Shown: positions 55,895-64,000, counted from the stretch's first letter. The stretch is DNA of 64,000 nt from Pararobbsia silviterrae (GCF_003628125.1 NZ_RBZU01000009.1:186001-250000); one strand, 5' to 3'. Program-made: numbers and translations. Notes: generated from the sequence alone by a model not told the origin.

Positions 55895-57565
55895 TTACGC
55901 CGATGTCGGGTGCAGCCCGGCAAAAAACGCGCCGTAGCCGGGCACGGTCACGCTTCGATCCGCGAGCTGCGCCGTGAAGCCATGTCCGCTCAGCGGCTCG
56001 ATCGCGCCGAGCGACGCATCGAGATCGAAGCGTGCGGGCCGCTCGGACAGATTGAACAGCGCGAGCACGCGTTGATGGTCATGCTCGCGAATCCATGCAA
56101 GCGCGTTGGGCGGTGCGTCGATGAACCGGATCGACCCTTTGACGAGACTCGTGTGCGCGCTGCGCCAGACGAGGAAACGTCGATACGCATTGAGCACGGA
56201 GTCGGGATCGGCATCCTGGACGTCGACGGCCCGCGCCGCGTGCTCGGCCGGCACCGGCAGCCAAGGCTGCGCGCGCGAGAAGCCCGCGTGCTCGGCGCTC
56301 GAGGTCCACGGCATCGGCGTGCGGCAGCCGTCGCGCCCCTTGAATTCAGGCCAGAACGTGATGCCGTACGGATCGCGCAAGGCCTCGAACGGGATCTGCG
56401 CCTCGGTGAGTCCGAGTTCCTCGCCTTGGTAGATGCAGACGCTGCCGCGCAAGCTCAGCAGCAGCGCCATGAGGACCTTCGCGAGCGCCGCGGGCGCTCT
56501 GCCGCCGCCCCAGCGGCTCATGACGCGCTCGACGTCGTGATTGCCGATCGACCAGCACGGCCAGCCGCCGCCGATCCGCGATTCGAGCGCTTCGACGGTT
56601 TGCCGGATATAGGTCGCGCTGAATTCGTGCGTGAGCAGGCTGAACGTGTAGGCCTTGTGCAGACGGTCGGTGCCCGTCGTGTACTCGGCCATCGTGCCGA
56701 AAGGATCGTCGTCGGCGACTTCGCCGATCGTCGTCGTGGCCGGGTAGCGATCGAGCAGCGCTCGCAGCGCGTTCAGAAACGCGAGATTTTCCGGCTGACT
56801 CTTGTCGTAGACATGCCGCTGGAACCCATACGGATTCGACAGCGGAATCGCGTCCATGCCGACCTTGCGGACATCCTTCGGCGGATTGTCGCGCAGCAGG
56901 CGGTCGTGGAAATAGAAGTTGACGGTGTCGAGCCGCAGGCCGTCGACGCCGCGATCGAGCCAGAATTTGACCTCGTCGAGCATCTGCGCGCGAACGTCCG
57001 GATGATGGAAGTTCAGATCGGGCTGGCTCGCGAGGAAGTTGTGCAGGTAATACTGGCAGCGTCGCGAATCCCATTGCCATGCCGAGCCGCCGAAGATCGA
57101 CAACCAGTTGTTCGGCGGCGTGCCGTCCGGTTTCGGATCGGCCCATACGTACCAGTCCGCTCTCGGATTCGTGCGGTCCGCGCGGCTTTCGCGGAACCAC
57201 GGATGTTCATCGGACGTGTGGCTCAACACCTTGTCGATAAGGACCTTGAGACCCAGCTGATGCGCGCGTTCGACGAGCGCATCGAAATCGGCGAGCGTGC
57301 CGAAGATCGGATCGACGTCGCGATAGTCGGACACGTCGTAACCGAAGTCCTTCATCGGCGAGCGGAAGAACGGCGACAGCCAGATCGCGTCGACGCCGAG
57401 CTGCGCGATGTAATCGAGCCGGGACGTGATGCCGGGCAGGTCGCCCGTGCCGTCGGAGTTGGCGTCGGCGAAGCTGCGCGGATAGATTTGGTAGATCACG
57501 CCGCCGCGCCACCACTCGGTGGGCTTGAGGCTGGCGTGACGAACAGAGGCGAGGCGGTCATTCAT
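55895..57565 (-). CDS. GH13 alpha-glucosidase
   Basis: 556 residues. Start of the barrel: WWRGGVIYQIYPRSFADANSDGTGDLPGI. The catalytic nucleophile is Asp213 (GLRLDTVNF), the acid-base Glu282 (IGEVADDD), and the third acid Asp344 (IGNHDVERV). It hydrolyses alpha-1,4- or alpha-1,6-linked glucosides in the cytoplasm, probably what the ABC system imports (maltose, isomaltose or similar). The first gene of the operon, expressed from the promoter at 57751-57778 under the LacI operators. Confidence 0.94.
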   Translation of the reverse strand: MNDRLASVRHASLKPTEWWRGGVIYQIYPRSFADANSDGTGDLPGITSRLDYIAQLGVDAIWLSPFFRSPMKDFGYDVSDYRDVDPIFGTLADFDALVERAHQLGLKVLIDKVLSHTSDEHPWFRESRADRTNPRADWYVWADPKPDGTPPNNWLSIFGGSAWQWDSRRCQYYLHNFLASQPDLNFHHPDVRAQMLDEVKFWLDRGVDGLRLDTVNFYFHDRLLRDNPPKDVRKVGMDAIPLSNPYGFQRHVYDKSQPENLAFLNALRALLDRYPATTTIGEVADDDPFGTMAEYTTGTDRLHKAYTFSLLTHEFSATYIRQTVEALESRIGGGWPCWSIGNHDVERVMSRWGGGRAPAALAKVLMALLLSLRGSVCIYQGEELGLTEAQIPFEALRDPYGITFWPEFKGRDGCRTPMPWTSSAEHAGFSRAQPWLPVPAEHAARAVDVQDADPDSVLNAYRRFLVWRSAHTSLVKGSIRFIDAPPNALAWIREHDHQRVLALFNLSERPARFDLDASLGAIEPLSGHGFTAQLADRSVTVPGYGAFFAGLHPTSA

Positions 57566-57729
57566 CGTGCATACCTTTGGATCGCTCCATATGGACAGCG
57601 AGTGAACTGCGAGAGGCGGGGACCGCGGATCCGGTGTGAATACGTCGCGGATACGTCATGGATCCCCGCGACGCCGAATCCGCGAGCACAACGGATTCGG
57701 CAAGCTTTTTTGGATCGATCGATCGGGTT

Positions 57730-57747
57730 TTCCAAAGCGCTTTGGAA
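57730..57747. promoter_or_regulatory. LacI-family operator 1 (glucosidase side)
   Basis: TTCCAAAGCGCTTTGGAA is a perfect 18-base palindrome with the central CG of LacI/GalR operators. It lies just downstream of the -10 of the glucosidase promoter, so a bound repressor would block initiation. Confidence 0.85.
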
Positions 57748-57750
57748 CGC

Positions 57751-57778
57751 AATTTAGCAGCCGTATCGCGCAATACAA
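57751..57778 (-). promoter_or_regulatory. Promoter of the alpha-glucosidase operon
   Basis: On the minus strand: -35 TTGTAT, 16-base spacer, -10 TAAATT. Operator 1 begins 3 bases past the -10. About 185 bases of leader precede the glucosidase ATG. Confidence 0.6.
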
Positions 57779-57924
57779 GGACTTTTTGAAGACCTCAGGG
57801 TAAACGGGTAAATGCGCCGCAACAAAGAAAACACCGGGTGCGATATCCATTTTTGTGAAACGGCCGCGAGGAGAGGCGCGTATGCCGGCCCTCGGCGAAG
57901 TGCGTCGATGCGCTGAAGTTTGGG

Positions 57925-57952
57925 ATCGAATTCAAAGCGCTTTGAATTCGAT
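57925..57952. promoter_or_regulatory. LacI-family operator 2 (regulator side)
   Basis: Perfect 28-base palindrome, arms ATCGAATTCAAAGC and GCTTTGAATTCGAT. It shares the CAAAGCGCTTTG core with operator 1 and lies 195 bases from it, 87 bases before the lacI-type start. Two sites this far apart could allow DNA looping and autoregulation. The remainder of the 57566-58038 gap has no gene. Confidence 0.85.
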
Positions 57953-58038
57953 GTATTTCGGGGGTACCATGCGGGACCCTGCATAAAGCATGACGACGCA
58001 CGGCGATGTCGCGTGCGTTGCCGTTCCGGCACACGTCG

Positions 58039-59052
58039 ATGAATCTCAAGGATCTGGCCCAGCGACTCGGTATGTCGCAGACCACGGTAAGCCGCGCGCT
58101 GAACGGGTATCCCGAAGTCAGCGCGCAGACGCGCGAACGCGTGATCGCGGCGGCGGCCGAGGCCGGCTATCGTCCGAACCCCGTCGCGCGTCGGCTCGCG
58201 ACGGGCCGGGCCGACGCGATCGGCATCATTTATCCGTTGGGCGCGGCCGATCTCGGCGATCCGTACTTTCTCGAAGTCGTCGGCGGCATGACCGAAGCGC
58301 TCAATCGCGCGGACATGGATCTCATGATCGCGTCGGCGTCGCAGTCCGACGAAGTCCGAACCTATGCGCGCATGATCGAAGGCCGTCGTATCGACGGCAT
58401 GGTCGTCGCGCGCACGAAGCTCGACGATCCGAGGCTGCACTATCTCGTGCGCAAGGGCATTCCGTTCGTGGCCTATGGCCGCAGCAATCTGCCCGATCCG
58501 TATGCGTGGCTCGATCTCGATACGGCGGTCGGCGTGCGCCGCGCCGTCGAGCGGCTCGTGAGCCTCGGGCATCGCCGGATCGCGCTGCTCGGCGGGCCGA
58601 CGGATCTCTATTTCGTCCAGCAAGGCCGCAAAGGATTCCTCGGCGCGATGGCCGAAGCGGGCCTGCGGGTCGATCCGCGCTATCTCGTGGACGGCGTGCT
58701 CAATCAGGTCGGCGGATACGAACGCATGGCGCGGCTGCTGTTGTGCGATCCGCGTCCGACGGCGGTCGTCATCGACAACCAGATCTGCGGGGTCGGTGCG
58801 TTACGCGCGCTCGTCGACGCCGGGATCGAGGTCGGCCGCGATGTGTCGATCATCATCAACGACGGCAGTCCGCCCGATCCGCTGATGGGCTACAACGTGA
58901 CCGCGACGGAGTCGGCGAAGCCGCACGATATCGGCGTGCGGCTCATCGAGCTGATGCTCGCGCTGCTCGGCGGTACGCCGGCCGACGAACTGCAGGTCCT
59001 CTGGGAGCCCAAGCTCAAGATCGGCAATACCGATGGGCCGTGTCCCGGCTGA
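58039..59052 (+). CDS. LacI-family transcriptional regulator
   Basis: 337 residues from MNLKDLAQRLGMSQTTVSRALNGYPEVSAQTRERV, the LacI helix-turn-helix and hinge; the ATG at 58006 would add 11 non-conserved residues. The sugar-binding domain follows (DLGDPYFLEVVGG, AVGVRRAVERLVSLGHRRIALLGG). It is divergent from the alpha-glucosidase operon with two palindromes between, so it should repress that operon and probably itself. Its stop overlaps the end of sctL by 38 bases. Confidence 0.94.
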   Translation: MNLKDLAQRLGMSQTTVSRALNGYPEVSAQTRERVIAAAAEAGYRPNPVARRLATGRADAIGIIYPLGAADLGDPYFLEVVGGMTEALNRADMDLMIASASQSDEVRTYARMIEGRRIDGMVVARTKLDDPRLHYLVRKGIPFVAYGRSNLPDPYAWLDLDTAVGVRRAVERLVSLGHRRIALLGGPTDLYFVQQGRKGFLGAMAEAGLRVDPRYLVDGVLNQVGGYERMARLLLCDPRPTAVVIDNQICGVGALRALVDAGIEVGRDVSIIINDGSPPDPLMGYNVTATESAKPHDIGVRLIELMLALLGGTPADELQVLWEPKLKIGNTDGPCPG

Positions 59053-59818
59053 GCGCCGGGGACTGATCTTCCTGTTCGCGAATCCGATTCAAATCGATCG
59101 CGTCGAGTGCGGCGCGTGCCGTGCGTGCGGTTTGTGCGGTTTGTGCGGCTTGTGCGGCTTGTGCGGATGCCGCCGCATTGCGCGACACGCTTGGCGCGTC
59201 GTGTTCGCGAAGTGTCCCGGGTCCGATACGGCGTGTGTCCATCGCGAGTCCCGCCGCGATATCGCCCGCGAGCGCGCCCATATCGAACAGATAGACCGCG
59301 TCACCGCATTCGACGCTGAGCCGATCGTCTTGTGCGAGTTCGATGCGCGCATCGCAGAGGTGCGCGGCCCGAGTCCATTCTCCGAGGTCGGCCGCGAGCG
59401 TCGGCACGTGGGCGGGCACACAGATCCGGATGCGCCGTGCGCGCCAGTCGGGTATGTCGTCGAAGATGCGTCGCACGACGAACTCGGCGATCTCGCGCGT
59501 CCCGAACGATGCCTCGAGACGCGTGCGGATTTCGTCGCGCGCCGTATCGAGCGCGGCCGCACAGCAATCGTCGAAGGCGGCGAGCCATGGGATGACGCCG
59601 TGCCATGCGGCACGAAGTCCGGCGCGATAGCCCTGTGCCGCCGCGTAGTGGCGGATCGCTTCGGCTTCGTGTTCGGCGCGCCGCACGATTTCACGCGCGC
59701 GGCGTCGGGCTTCGTCGATCAGGGCGTGATGATGCTGTCCGCCACGCAACGCGCCGTGCTTGACGAGCACGCCGTCAATGAGCGGAAGCGGCGCGTGCGT
59801 ATGCAGGATTCTCGGCAT
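59015..59818 (-). CDS. sctL: Type III secretion stator protein SctL (OrgB-like)
   Basis: 267 residues. The FliH/SctL-type middle (about 30-180: ALIDEARRRAREIVRRAEHEAEAIRHYAAAQGYRAGL, then IRICVPAHVPTLAADL) contacts the sorting platform and the ATPase. The start overlaps the end of the sctK gene by 44 bases. The C-terminal tail is an Ala/Gln/Thr repeat (AQAAQAAQTAQTARTARAA) from a 9-base DNA repeat. Last gene of the prgHIJK-orgAB-type operon. Low sequence conservation makes the family call the main evidence. Confidence 0.72.
   Translation of the reverse strand: MPRILHTHAPLPLIDGVLVKHGALRGGQHHHALIDEARRRAREIVRRAEHEAEAIRHYAAAQGYRAGLRAAWHGVIPWLAAFDDCCAAALDTARDEIRTRLEASFGTREIAEFVVRRIFDDIPDWRARRIRICVPAHVPTLAADLGEWTRAAHLCDARIELAQDDRLSVECGDAVYLFDMGALAGDIAAGLAMDTRRIGPGTLREHDAPSVSRNAAASAQAAQAAQTAQTARTARAALDAIDLNRIREQEDQSPALSRDTAHRYCRS
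59131..59166 (-). repeat. 9-base in-frame repeat in sctL
   Basis: Four units (TTTGTGCGG twice, CTTGTGCGG twice on the plus strand) encoding the AQAAQTAQT-like tail. In frame, so length changes alter only the tail. Confidence 0.8.
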
Positions 59819-60599
59819 GGCGAATGGCGGACTCGATGAGGGTTCTGAACGGTGCCAGGATCGGTTGCACTTCGATGCCGTCGAGCAAGCGGTGTTCGTG
59901 TTCGAACATCAAACGCAGCCGCTGGCGAAGCGCGCGAGGTAGGGGTGGGGGCAACGGCAGCGACGGCAACGACGGCAACGATAACGACGATGGCATAGGA
60001 ACGTGCCGTGGGTCCGCATCCGTGCTCGATTGCCGCGCCGCATGCGAATTGCTCGGCGCGTGGACATGAATCCGCGACGCATGCGGGTCATGGGTCGTCT
60101 GCGCGATGAAAACGCGGTGATGTGCGAACGTCGACTGCATGATGACGTAGCCTTGCGCGGTCAAGACGGTCTCGTCGATGTCGGCCGCGCGCATCAGCGA
60201 CGACGCCGGCGGCGCGAGCATCGGCAGGATTGCGAACGCGCGCGCCCCCGGATCGAGGGCGGTCCATCGGCGCGCGGCCACGATCGCGTCGCGCAGGCAT
60301 CGGCAACCGATCAACAAGGCAATGCGGCGTAGCGCCCACCAGTGTTCGACCCACGCCGAGGCGAGATCGTCGCGCGCGAGGTCGAGCTCGACGTCCAGTC
60401 CGTAGGCGTCGAGCAGCGCGTGATTGCGCGATGCGATCGAAGCCGATGTCGAGCGGTGAGGGGATGCGCCGCCTCCGCGTGAACGTTCGGCGCGCGCGAG
60501 CACATCGACGGGAAGCCACGATAGCGGGTCATAGAGGATCCGGGCTAACGTGGCGTGAAAGCGGGCGGCGTGAAAACGGGCTTCGGCATGGCGAGTCAT
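59775..60599 (-). CDS. sctK: Type III secretion sorting-platform protein SctK (OrgA-like)
   Basis: 274 residues from the ATG at 60599, which overlaps the sctJ stop (ATGA). The N-terminus FHATLARILYDPLSWLP resembles the (I/L)xYxPLxYLxP start of OrgA. The rest is poorly conserved, as usual for this component. A Pro/Ser/Leu repeat (SLSLPSLPSLPLPPPLP) lies near 220-240, from 9-base DNA repeats at 59956-59982. The position between sctJ and sctL is the strongest support. Confidence 0.68.
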   Translation of the reverse strand: MTRHAEARFHAARFHATLARILYDPLSWLPVDVLARAERSRGGGASPHRSTSASIASRNHALLDAYGLDVELDLARDDLASAWVEHWWALRRIALLIGCRCLRDAIVAARRWTALDPGARAFAILPMLAPPASSLMRAADIDETVLTAQGYVIMQSTFAHHRVFIAQTTHDPHASRIHVHAPSNSHAARQSSTDADPRHVPMPSSLSLPSLPSLPLPPPLPRALRQRLRLMFEHEHRLLDGIEVQPILAPFRTLIESAIRHAENPAYARAASAH

Positions 60600-61426
60600 C
60601 GCGAATCCCTTGCACGCGCGTTGTCGATGCGTCCGCTCGATTCGACGACGGCATCGAACGGTGCGCGATCGGGCTCGTCCGCATGCGAGCGTGGCGCGCG
60701 CATGCGCCGCCATCGTGCCCATCCGAGCGCACTCAAAAGCCCGACACTCGCGCCGCCGCCGAGCACGAATGACAGCCAGCGGCGTGAATCGAGCGGCGCG
60801 GGCTCGGCGCGTGCGGGCGGCGCGATCTGCGGCGGTTCGCTTTCGAACAGCGTGATCGAGATATCTTCATACCGCGTATCGGCCACCGCATTTCTGAGGA
60901 AACGCTTGAGTTTGACGACCAGTTCCTGCTCGTCGACGCCTGCCTCGTGCACGATGAGCGCGGCGATATGGATCGAATGCCGCGCCGATCCGCTCGCGTC
61001 GTCGAGCGGGTAGCTCAGATGGACGGACGCGCGATCGACGGACTCGATCGTTGTGAGCGTCTGTTCAAGCCGTTGCTCGATCAGCGACAGCAAGCGTGCG
61101 CGCTCGGCCGACGGCGATGCGACCATCACGTCGCTCGGAAATGCCTGAGCGATATCGACACGCGCGCGCGGCGGCAGGTCGAGCGCATGAAGCGTGTCGA
61201 CAGCCGCCGTGTAGTCGTCGGGCGGCACGGCGATGTCGTAGCCCTGTTTGCCGCGACTGATCTTGCGGGCGGCGATATTGCGCCGCTGGAGCGCCGCGAG
61301 CGTTTGGTTGGCCTGAAATTGATCGAGCTTTTCGAGCAGCGTCGTGTCGTTGCATCCCGCGACGGCAAGACACGCCGTGCAGAGGATCGCGCGTGCGAGA
61401 CGCCGAGTCGACATCGAGACCCTCAT
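60596..61426 (-). CDS. sctJ: Type III secretion inner-ring lipoprotein SctJ (PrgK/MxiJ)
   Basis: 276 residues. Signal peptide with lipobox AVAG-Cys (MRVSMSTRRLARAILCTACLAVAGC). The mature part has the PrgK-type two-domain form: NQTLAALQRRNIAARK, KQGYDIAVP and SVHLSYPLDD. A membrane segment near 215-235 and a basic tail end the protein. It forms the inner-membrane ring with SctD. Its ATG overlaps the sctI stop (ATGA). Confidence 0.93.
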   Translation of the reverse strand: MRVSMSTRRLARAILCTACLAVAGCNDTTLLEKLDQFQANQTLAALQRRNIAARKISRGKQGYDIAVPPDDYTAAVDTLHALDLPPRARVDIAQAFPSDVMVASPSAERARLLSLIEQRLEQTLTTIESVDRASVHLSYPLDDASGSARHSIHIAALIVHEAGVDEQELVVKLKRFLRNAVADTRYEDISITLFESEPPQIAPPARAEPAPLDSRRWLSFVLGGGASVGLLSALGWARWRRMRAPRSHADEPDRAPFDAVVESSGRIDNARARDSR

Positions 61427-61866
61427 GTTCGAATCAGCGTGTCGACCGTGTTTGTCGCGCGCTTGGCAAGCACGCTCGCGACGTTCATCGTGATCGAATA
61501 CGCGGAAACCCATTCCTGAAGCCCGAGTAGATCGATGCTCGGTGTCTCGTCGTCGCTGGCGCCGTCGATCGAAGCAGGCGTTTGCGCGCGATGCGCGAGT
61601 GCGAGCGCCTGACCGAACGCCGTTTCGCCGAGCGTCGACGCATCGAAGGTGCGCGCGCCGCTTTCGCCGACCATGCCGGGGCTTGCGGATGCGATGCCGC
61701 GGGCTCCGCCAAGCGTCGAGGCATCGCGTTCGAGTGCGGCCTGCCACCGCGTTTCAATGGGGATCGGCGTCGCCGAGGCAAGACCGGACATGCCGTCCAG
61801 GCGAAGCGTGTCCGGGGCCGGCACGTCGACGGCATACGCCGCCAGAGTAGCGATGGGAAGCGTCAT
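61423..61866 (-). CDS. sctI: Type III secretion inner-rod protein SctI (PrgJ-like)
   Basis: 147 residues. The conserved C-terminal helix (LLGLQEWVSAYSITMNVASVLAKRATNTVDTLIRT) matches the YscI/PrgJ/MxiI rod family. The N-terminal half is low-complexity, and PrgJ is shorter at 101 residues, so this has an extended N-terminus. It is translationally coupled to sctJ and follows sctF by 49 bases. Confidence 0.8.
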   Translation of the reverse strand: MTLPIATLAAYAVDVPAPDTLRLDGMSGLASATPIPIETRWQAALERDASTLGGARGIASASPGMVGESGARTFDASTLGETAFGQALALAHRAQTPASIDGASDDETPSIDLLGLQEWVSAYSITMNVASVLAKRATNTVDTLIRT

Positions 61867-61915
61867 GGATATCCTGTTCGGGAAAGGCGAGCAATGGGGG
61901 AATCGATCGACGCGC

Positions 61916-62188
61916 TCAACTCATATGGTTCGCGATACCGAGCGCGGTTTGTTTGAACGCATTCATCAAGCCCGACATGGTCGAGTTGATGATCGCGAAG
62001 TCGGCTGAATAGCGTTGGACCTGCGCGAGCAAATGCGGGTCGCTCGGATTGGTCTTCAGTTGCTCAATTGCCGCGAGCATGGCTTCACGTATCGGCACGA
62101 TACCGCTCGAGAACGTGCTCGCGGTCTGTCCGATAAAGCTCGCGTTCTCGAGTGCGAGGGTCTCGACAAGCGAGGTGGGCGTGGACAT
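61916..62188 (-). CDS. sctF: Type III secretion needle protein SctF (PrgI-like)
   Basis: 90 residues of the needle family: an NPSDPHLLAQVQRYS motif like the PSDPALLAAYQ of PrgI, followed by a helix NSTMSGLMNAFKQTALGI. PrgI has 80 residues. It polymerises to form the hollow needle. It lies between sctD and sctI, the prgH-I-J order. Confidence 0.88.
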   Translation of the reverse strand: MSTPTSLVETLALENASFIGQTASTFSSGIVPIREAMLAAIEQLKTNPSDPHLLAQVQRYSADFAIINSTMSGLMNAFKQTALGIANHMS

Positions 62189-62275
62189 GGCGTGGCTCCT
62201 TGAACAAGACTGAGAGAAAGTGTCGGACGTGCGGATGCGACGAACCCGATAGCGGTTCCGCGCGGATGTGTTCGC

Positions 62276-63766
62276 TTATGAGACCGGTTCCGTGAACTCG
62301 ATCGTGTCGCGTCCCGTCGAGAGAAAGCGTGCGGCGCGAATCCGATAGGTGTCGAGCTGTGCAGCATCGGGCGGCGGATCGAGCAGGAACCGCACGTGGC
62401 GCCGTCCCCAATCGTCTGTAAATGCGCGCGCGAAATCGCCGATCGCCGACAAGCGCGCGTCGTCGATCGCGCCGTCGAGTTCGAAGGTCGTTTGCGCATG
62501 GTGTTGGGTTTGTCGGTACCGGACGTTCAAGGCGTCGAGTCCCGCACGCGCACGGGCGATCACGTCGGCACGGGATTGTTGTTCGATGCGGACGTCGCCG
62601 ATATAGGGCAGGGCGTCGAGCACGACCTTGCGCGCCGTGGCGAGCTCGGATGCCTGAAGCGGCTCCGCGTCCGTCACCACGACGAGATCGCCTGGCGTGC
62701 GTCTGTCGAAGCGCACGGTATGGAGTGCGATGCCCTGCCGTTCGAGACGTGTTGCGATCGTTTGCGACTCGTCGGATTCGAGATGCACATCGAACGGTAC
62801 GGTGCGCGCGACGTGCCGCAGCGCTTGTCGTGTCCATGCGGCGTCGTGCGCGGATCGCACGATCACGTGGATACGACCATCGCGTCCCGTAAGCACGATG
62901 CCCGGATGCGGCGCGCCGCGCAGCGCGAAGTCGATCGCATTCGTATTCGGTTGCGCGCGTGTCGATTGCAGCGCGATGCCGAGGGCCGCGATGCCCGCGG
63001 CGACGCTGAGTCCGATGAGCGCCCGCAGCGGCCAATGACGGCGGGGATATTGCAGGTCGTTCGGCAGGTTGCGCGGGTGCGGGTATGGGGCGGCAGCGGC
63101 GGTAGCGCGGATGCCTGGCGCAGCATCGTCGATGGTGTCGAGCGTCGGCGCGGCGGCGTGCGCGACGCACGGGGTTTGCATCTCGGGAGACGCGGGTTTG
63201 ATCTCGTCCGCGTCCTCGTGAAGCACAGGGTCCGGCCAGGGTTCGCCGATGCGTCGCCACGCGAGTCGCAGTCCCGCAAACGAAAAAATGTCGCCGGCCA
63301 ATATGCGATGCGTGGTGATCGACGCATGGGTGTCCGATCGCGGCCCGGCGCCGCTCGAATGCGAATGCGCTGCGCGGTCCGTCAAAAAAATCTCGATGAC
63401 CGCGCATTCGCCGGGCCGCGCATCGTGGCGGGACCCGCGTGAGTCGATCGGGGCGGACGACGATTGATTTCCACGCGCTTTTGGCGACGTGCGGACGGAC
63501 CTGTCGTGCGCTTGCGGCGCATCGTCGAACGCGATCGCGAAATTGGGATACGCAGACGGATCGGACCGCGCCCCGGGGATGACATAGCACCCGGATGTCT
63601 GAGCCAGCGCAGAGGTGTCGAGCACCGGATCGGTTTGTCCGCCCGGCGCCGTCACAAAAAAATGCCGGCCGGGTTCGAGTGAGAGCTCGAGACCGCAGAG
63701 CGGGCCATAGAGCACTTTGAGCTGATAGATCTGTGGTTCGGAATCGGGGCGCGTGCCGAGTGTCAT
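62276..63766 (-). CDS. sctD: Type III secretion inner-ring protein SctD (PrgH-like)
   Basis: 496 residues from the ATG at 63766 (MTLGTRPDSEPQIYQLKVLYG); ATG 63817 would add 17 residues. A cytoplasmic FHA-like N-terminus (about 15-180) is followed by a membrane segment (ALIGLSVAAGIAALGIAL, about 255-272). The periplasmic ring domains follow (IVLTGRDGRIHVIV, GALNDARLSAIGDFA-type repeats). The family forms the inner-membrane ring of the injectisome. First gene of the operon; the window ends 234 bases upstream of its start. Confidence 0.85.
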   Translation of the reverse strand: MTLGTRPDSEPQIYQLKVLYGPLCGLELSLEPGRHFFVTAPGGQTDPVLDTSALAQTSGCYVIPGARSDPSAYPNFAIAFDDAPQAHDRSVRTSPKARGNQSSSAPIDSRGSRHDARPGECAVIEIFLTDRAAHSHSSGAGPRSDTHASITTHRILAGDIFSFAGLRLAWRRIGEPWPDPVLHEDADEIKPASPEMQTPCVAHAAAPTLDTIDDAAPGIRATAAAAPYPHPRNLPNDLQYPRRHWPLRALIGLSVAAGIAALGIALQSTRAQPNTNAIDFALRGAPHPGIVLTGRDGRIHVIVRSAHDAAWTRQALRHVARTVPFDVHLESDESQTIATRLERQGIALHTVRFDRRTPGDLVVVTDAEPLQASELATARKVVLDALPYIGDVRIEQQSRADVIARARAGLDALNVRYRQTQHHAQTTFELDGAIDDARLSAIGDFARAFTDDWGRRHVRFLLDPPPDAAQLDTYRIRAARFLSTGRDTIEFTEPVS

Positions 63767-63850
63767 GCTGAGCGACTGTCGCGAAAGCGGAAGTGCATCG
63801 AGTGTCGACGCGAACACCGACGTGGCGCATCTGAATGAACCTCAACAACA

Positions 63851-63910
63851 CCTGATTCAAGTCGCGCCGCCGACCCCGCGCGCTTCTCGATCCGCCAGAT
63901 CTGAATCAGG
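63851..63910. repeat. Inverted repeat upstream of sctD
   Basis: CCTGATTCA (63851-63859) and TGAATCAGG (63902-63910) are perfectly complementary and separated by 42 bases. It may be a regulator site for the type III operon. No clear promoter was found in the 63767-64000 region, and no gene is called there. Confidence 0.45.
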
Positions 63911-64000
63911 TTTAGGCATGTCGAGAATTCAGCCTCAATGATGAGCGTTGCGAGCCTCTCATTCCTAGAATCCGAACATTCAATTCGACAGGCAACGGAG

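Noticed and set aside
63857-63919. Short minus-strand ORF of 20 codons upstream of sctD
   Set aside because: No ribosome site and no recognisable sequence; it overlaps the inverted repeat.

Overview
The window looks like chromosomal DNA of a high-GC member of the Burkholderiaceae (Burkholderia / Paraburkholderia / Robbsia-like). The evidence is the strong GC bias at third codon positions, the hscA-fdx-iscX and lysS-prfB arrangements, a tandemly fused UvrA of about 1,960 residues, TTG starts on several large genes and a Bsa/SPI-1-type type III secretion operon. The genus cannot be fixed from the sequence alone.

Region by region: (1) 1-5.3 kb: end of the Fe-S assembly operon (hscA end, fdx, iscX), a glycine-zipper envelope protein, a MarR regulator, lysS, and prfB with its programmed frameshift. 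(2) 5.3-11.6 kb: fused double UvrA behind a perfect LexA-type box. (3) 11.6-13.8 kb: two identical tRNA-Leu(CAG) genes inside about 240-bp direct repeats that flank one secreted PHP-family gene; this looks like a small island at a tRNA locus. (4) 14-38.8 kb: mostly core genes: rnr, rlmB, a Tyr/Arg-type sirtuin, rpiA, a PaiB-like protein, the YggX-type Fe2+ protein, argA, hrpA, a beta-propeller/sterol-desaturase/EI24/CinA-like cluster, a TAXI-type binding protein, a rhodanese, the nitrogen module glnA-glnL-glnG with a sigma-54 promoter, pirin and xthA. (5) 39-47.3 kb: accessory block with an AT-rich acyltransferase-3 gene, a lower meta-cleavage operon (tautomerase, hydratase, decarboxylase, acetaldehyde dehydrogenase, aldolase), and a convergent TetR plus FAD aromatic monooxygenase pair. 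No ring-cleavage dioxygenase is present. (6) 47.3-52.6 kb: polB, mnmD, a repeat-rich hypothetical gene, and a dapA-family gene behind a possible leader ORF with two competing hairpins. (7) 52.6-59 kb: alpha-glucosidase and ABC sugar uptake operon without an ATPase, with a divergent LacI regulator and two near-perfect operators between them. (8) 59-64 kb: type III secretion operon on the minus strand in the order sctD-sctF-sctI-sctJ-sctK(orgA)-sctL(orgB), matching prgHIJK-orgAB; the window ends just upstream of sctD.

How the genes work together: GlnL/GlnG control glnA through the sigma-54 promoter. The meta-cleavage operon would convert 2-hydroxymuconate-type intermediates to pyruvate and acetyl-CoA, supplied by the hydroxylase and a dioxygenase encoded elsewhere. 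The LacI protein would control import and hydrolysis of an alpha-glucoside such as trehalose or maltose. No CRISPR array, transposase or integrase was seen. Short in-frame tandem repeats recur inside several genes.
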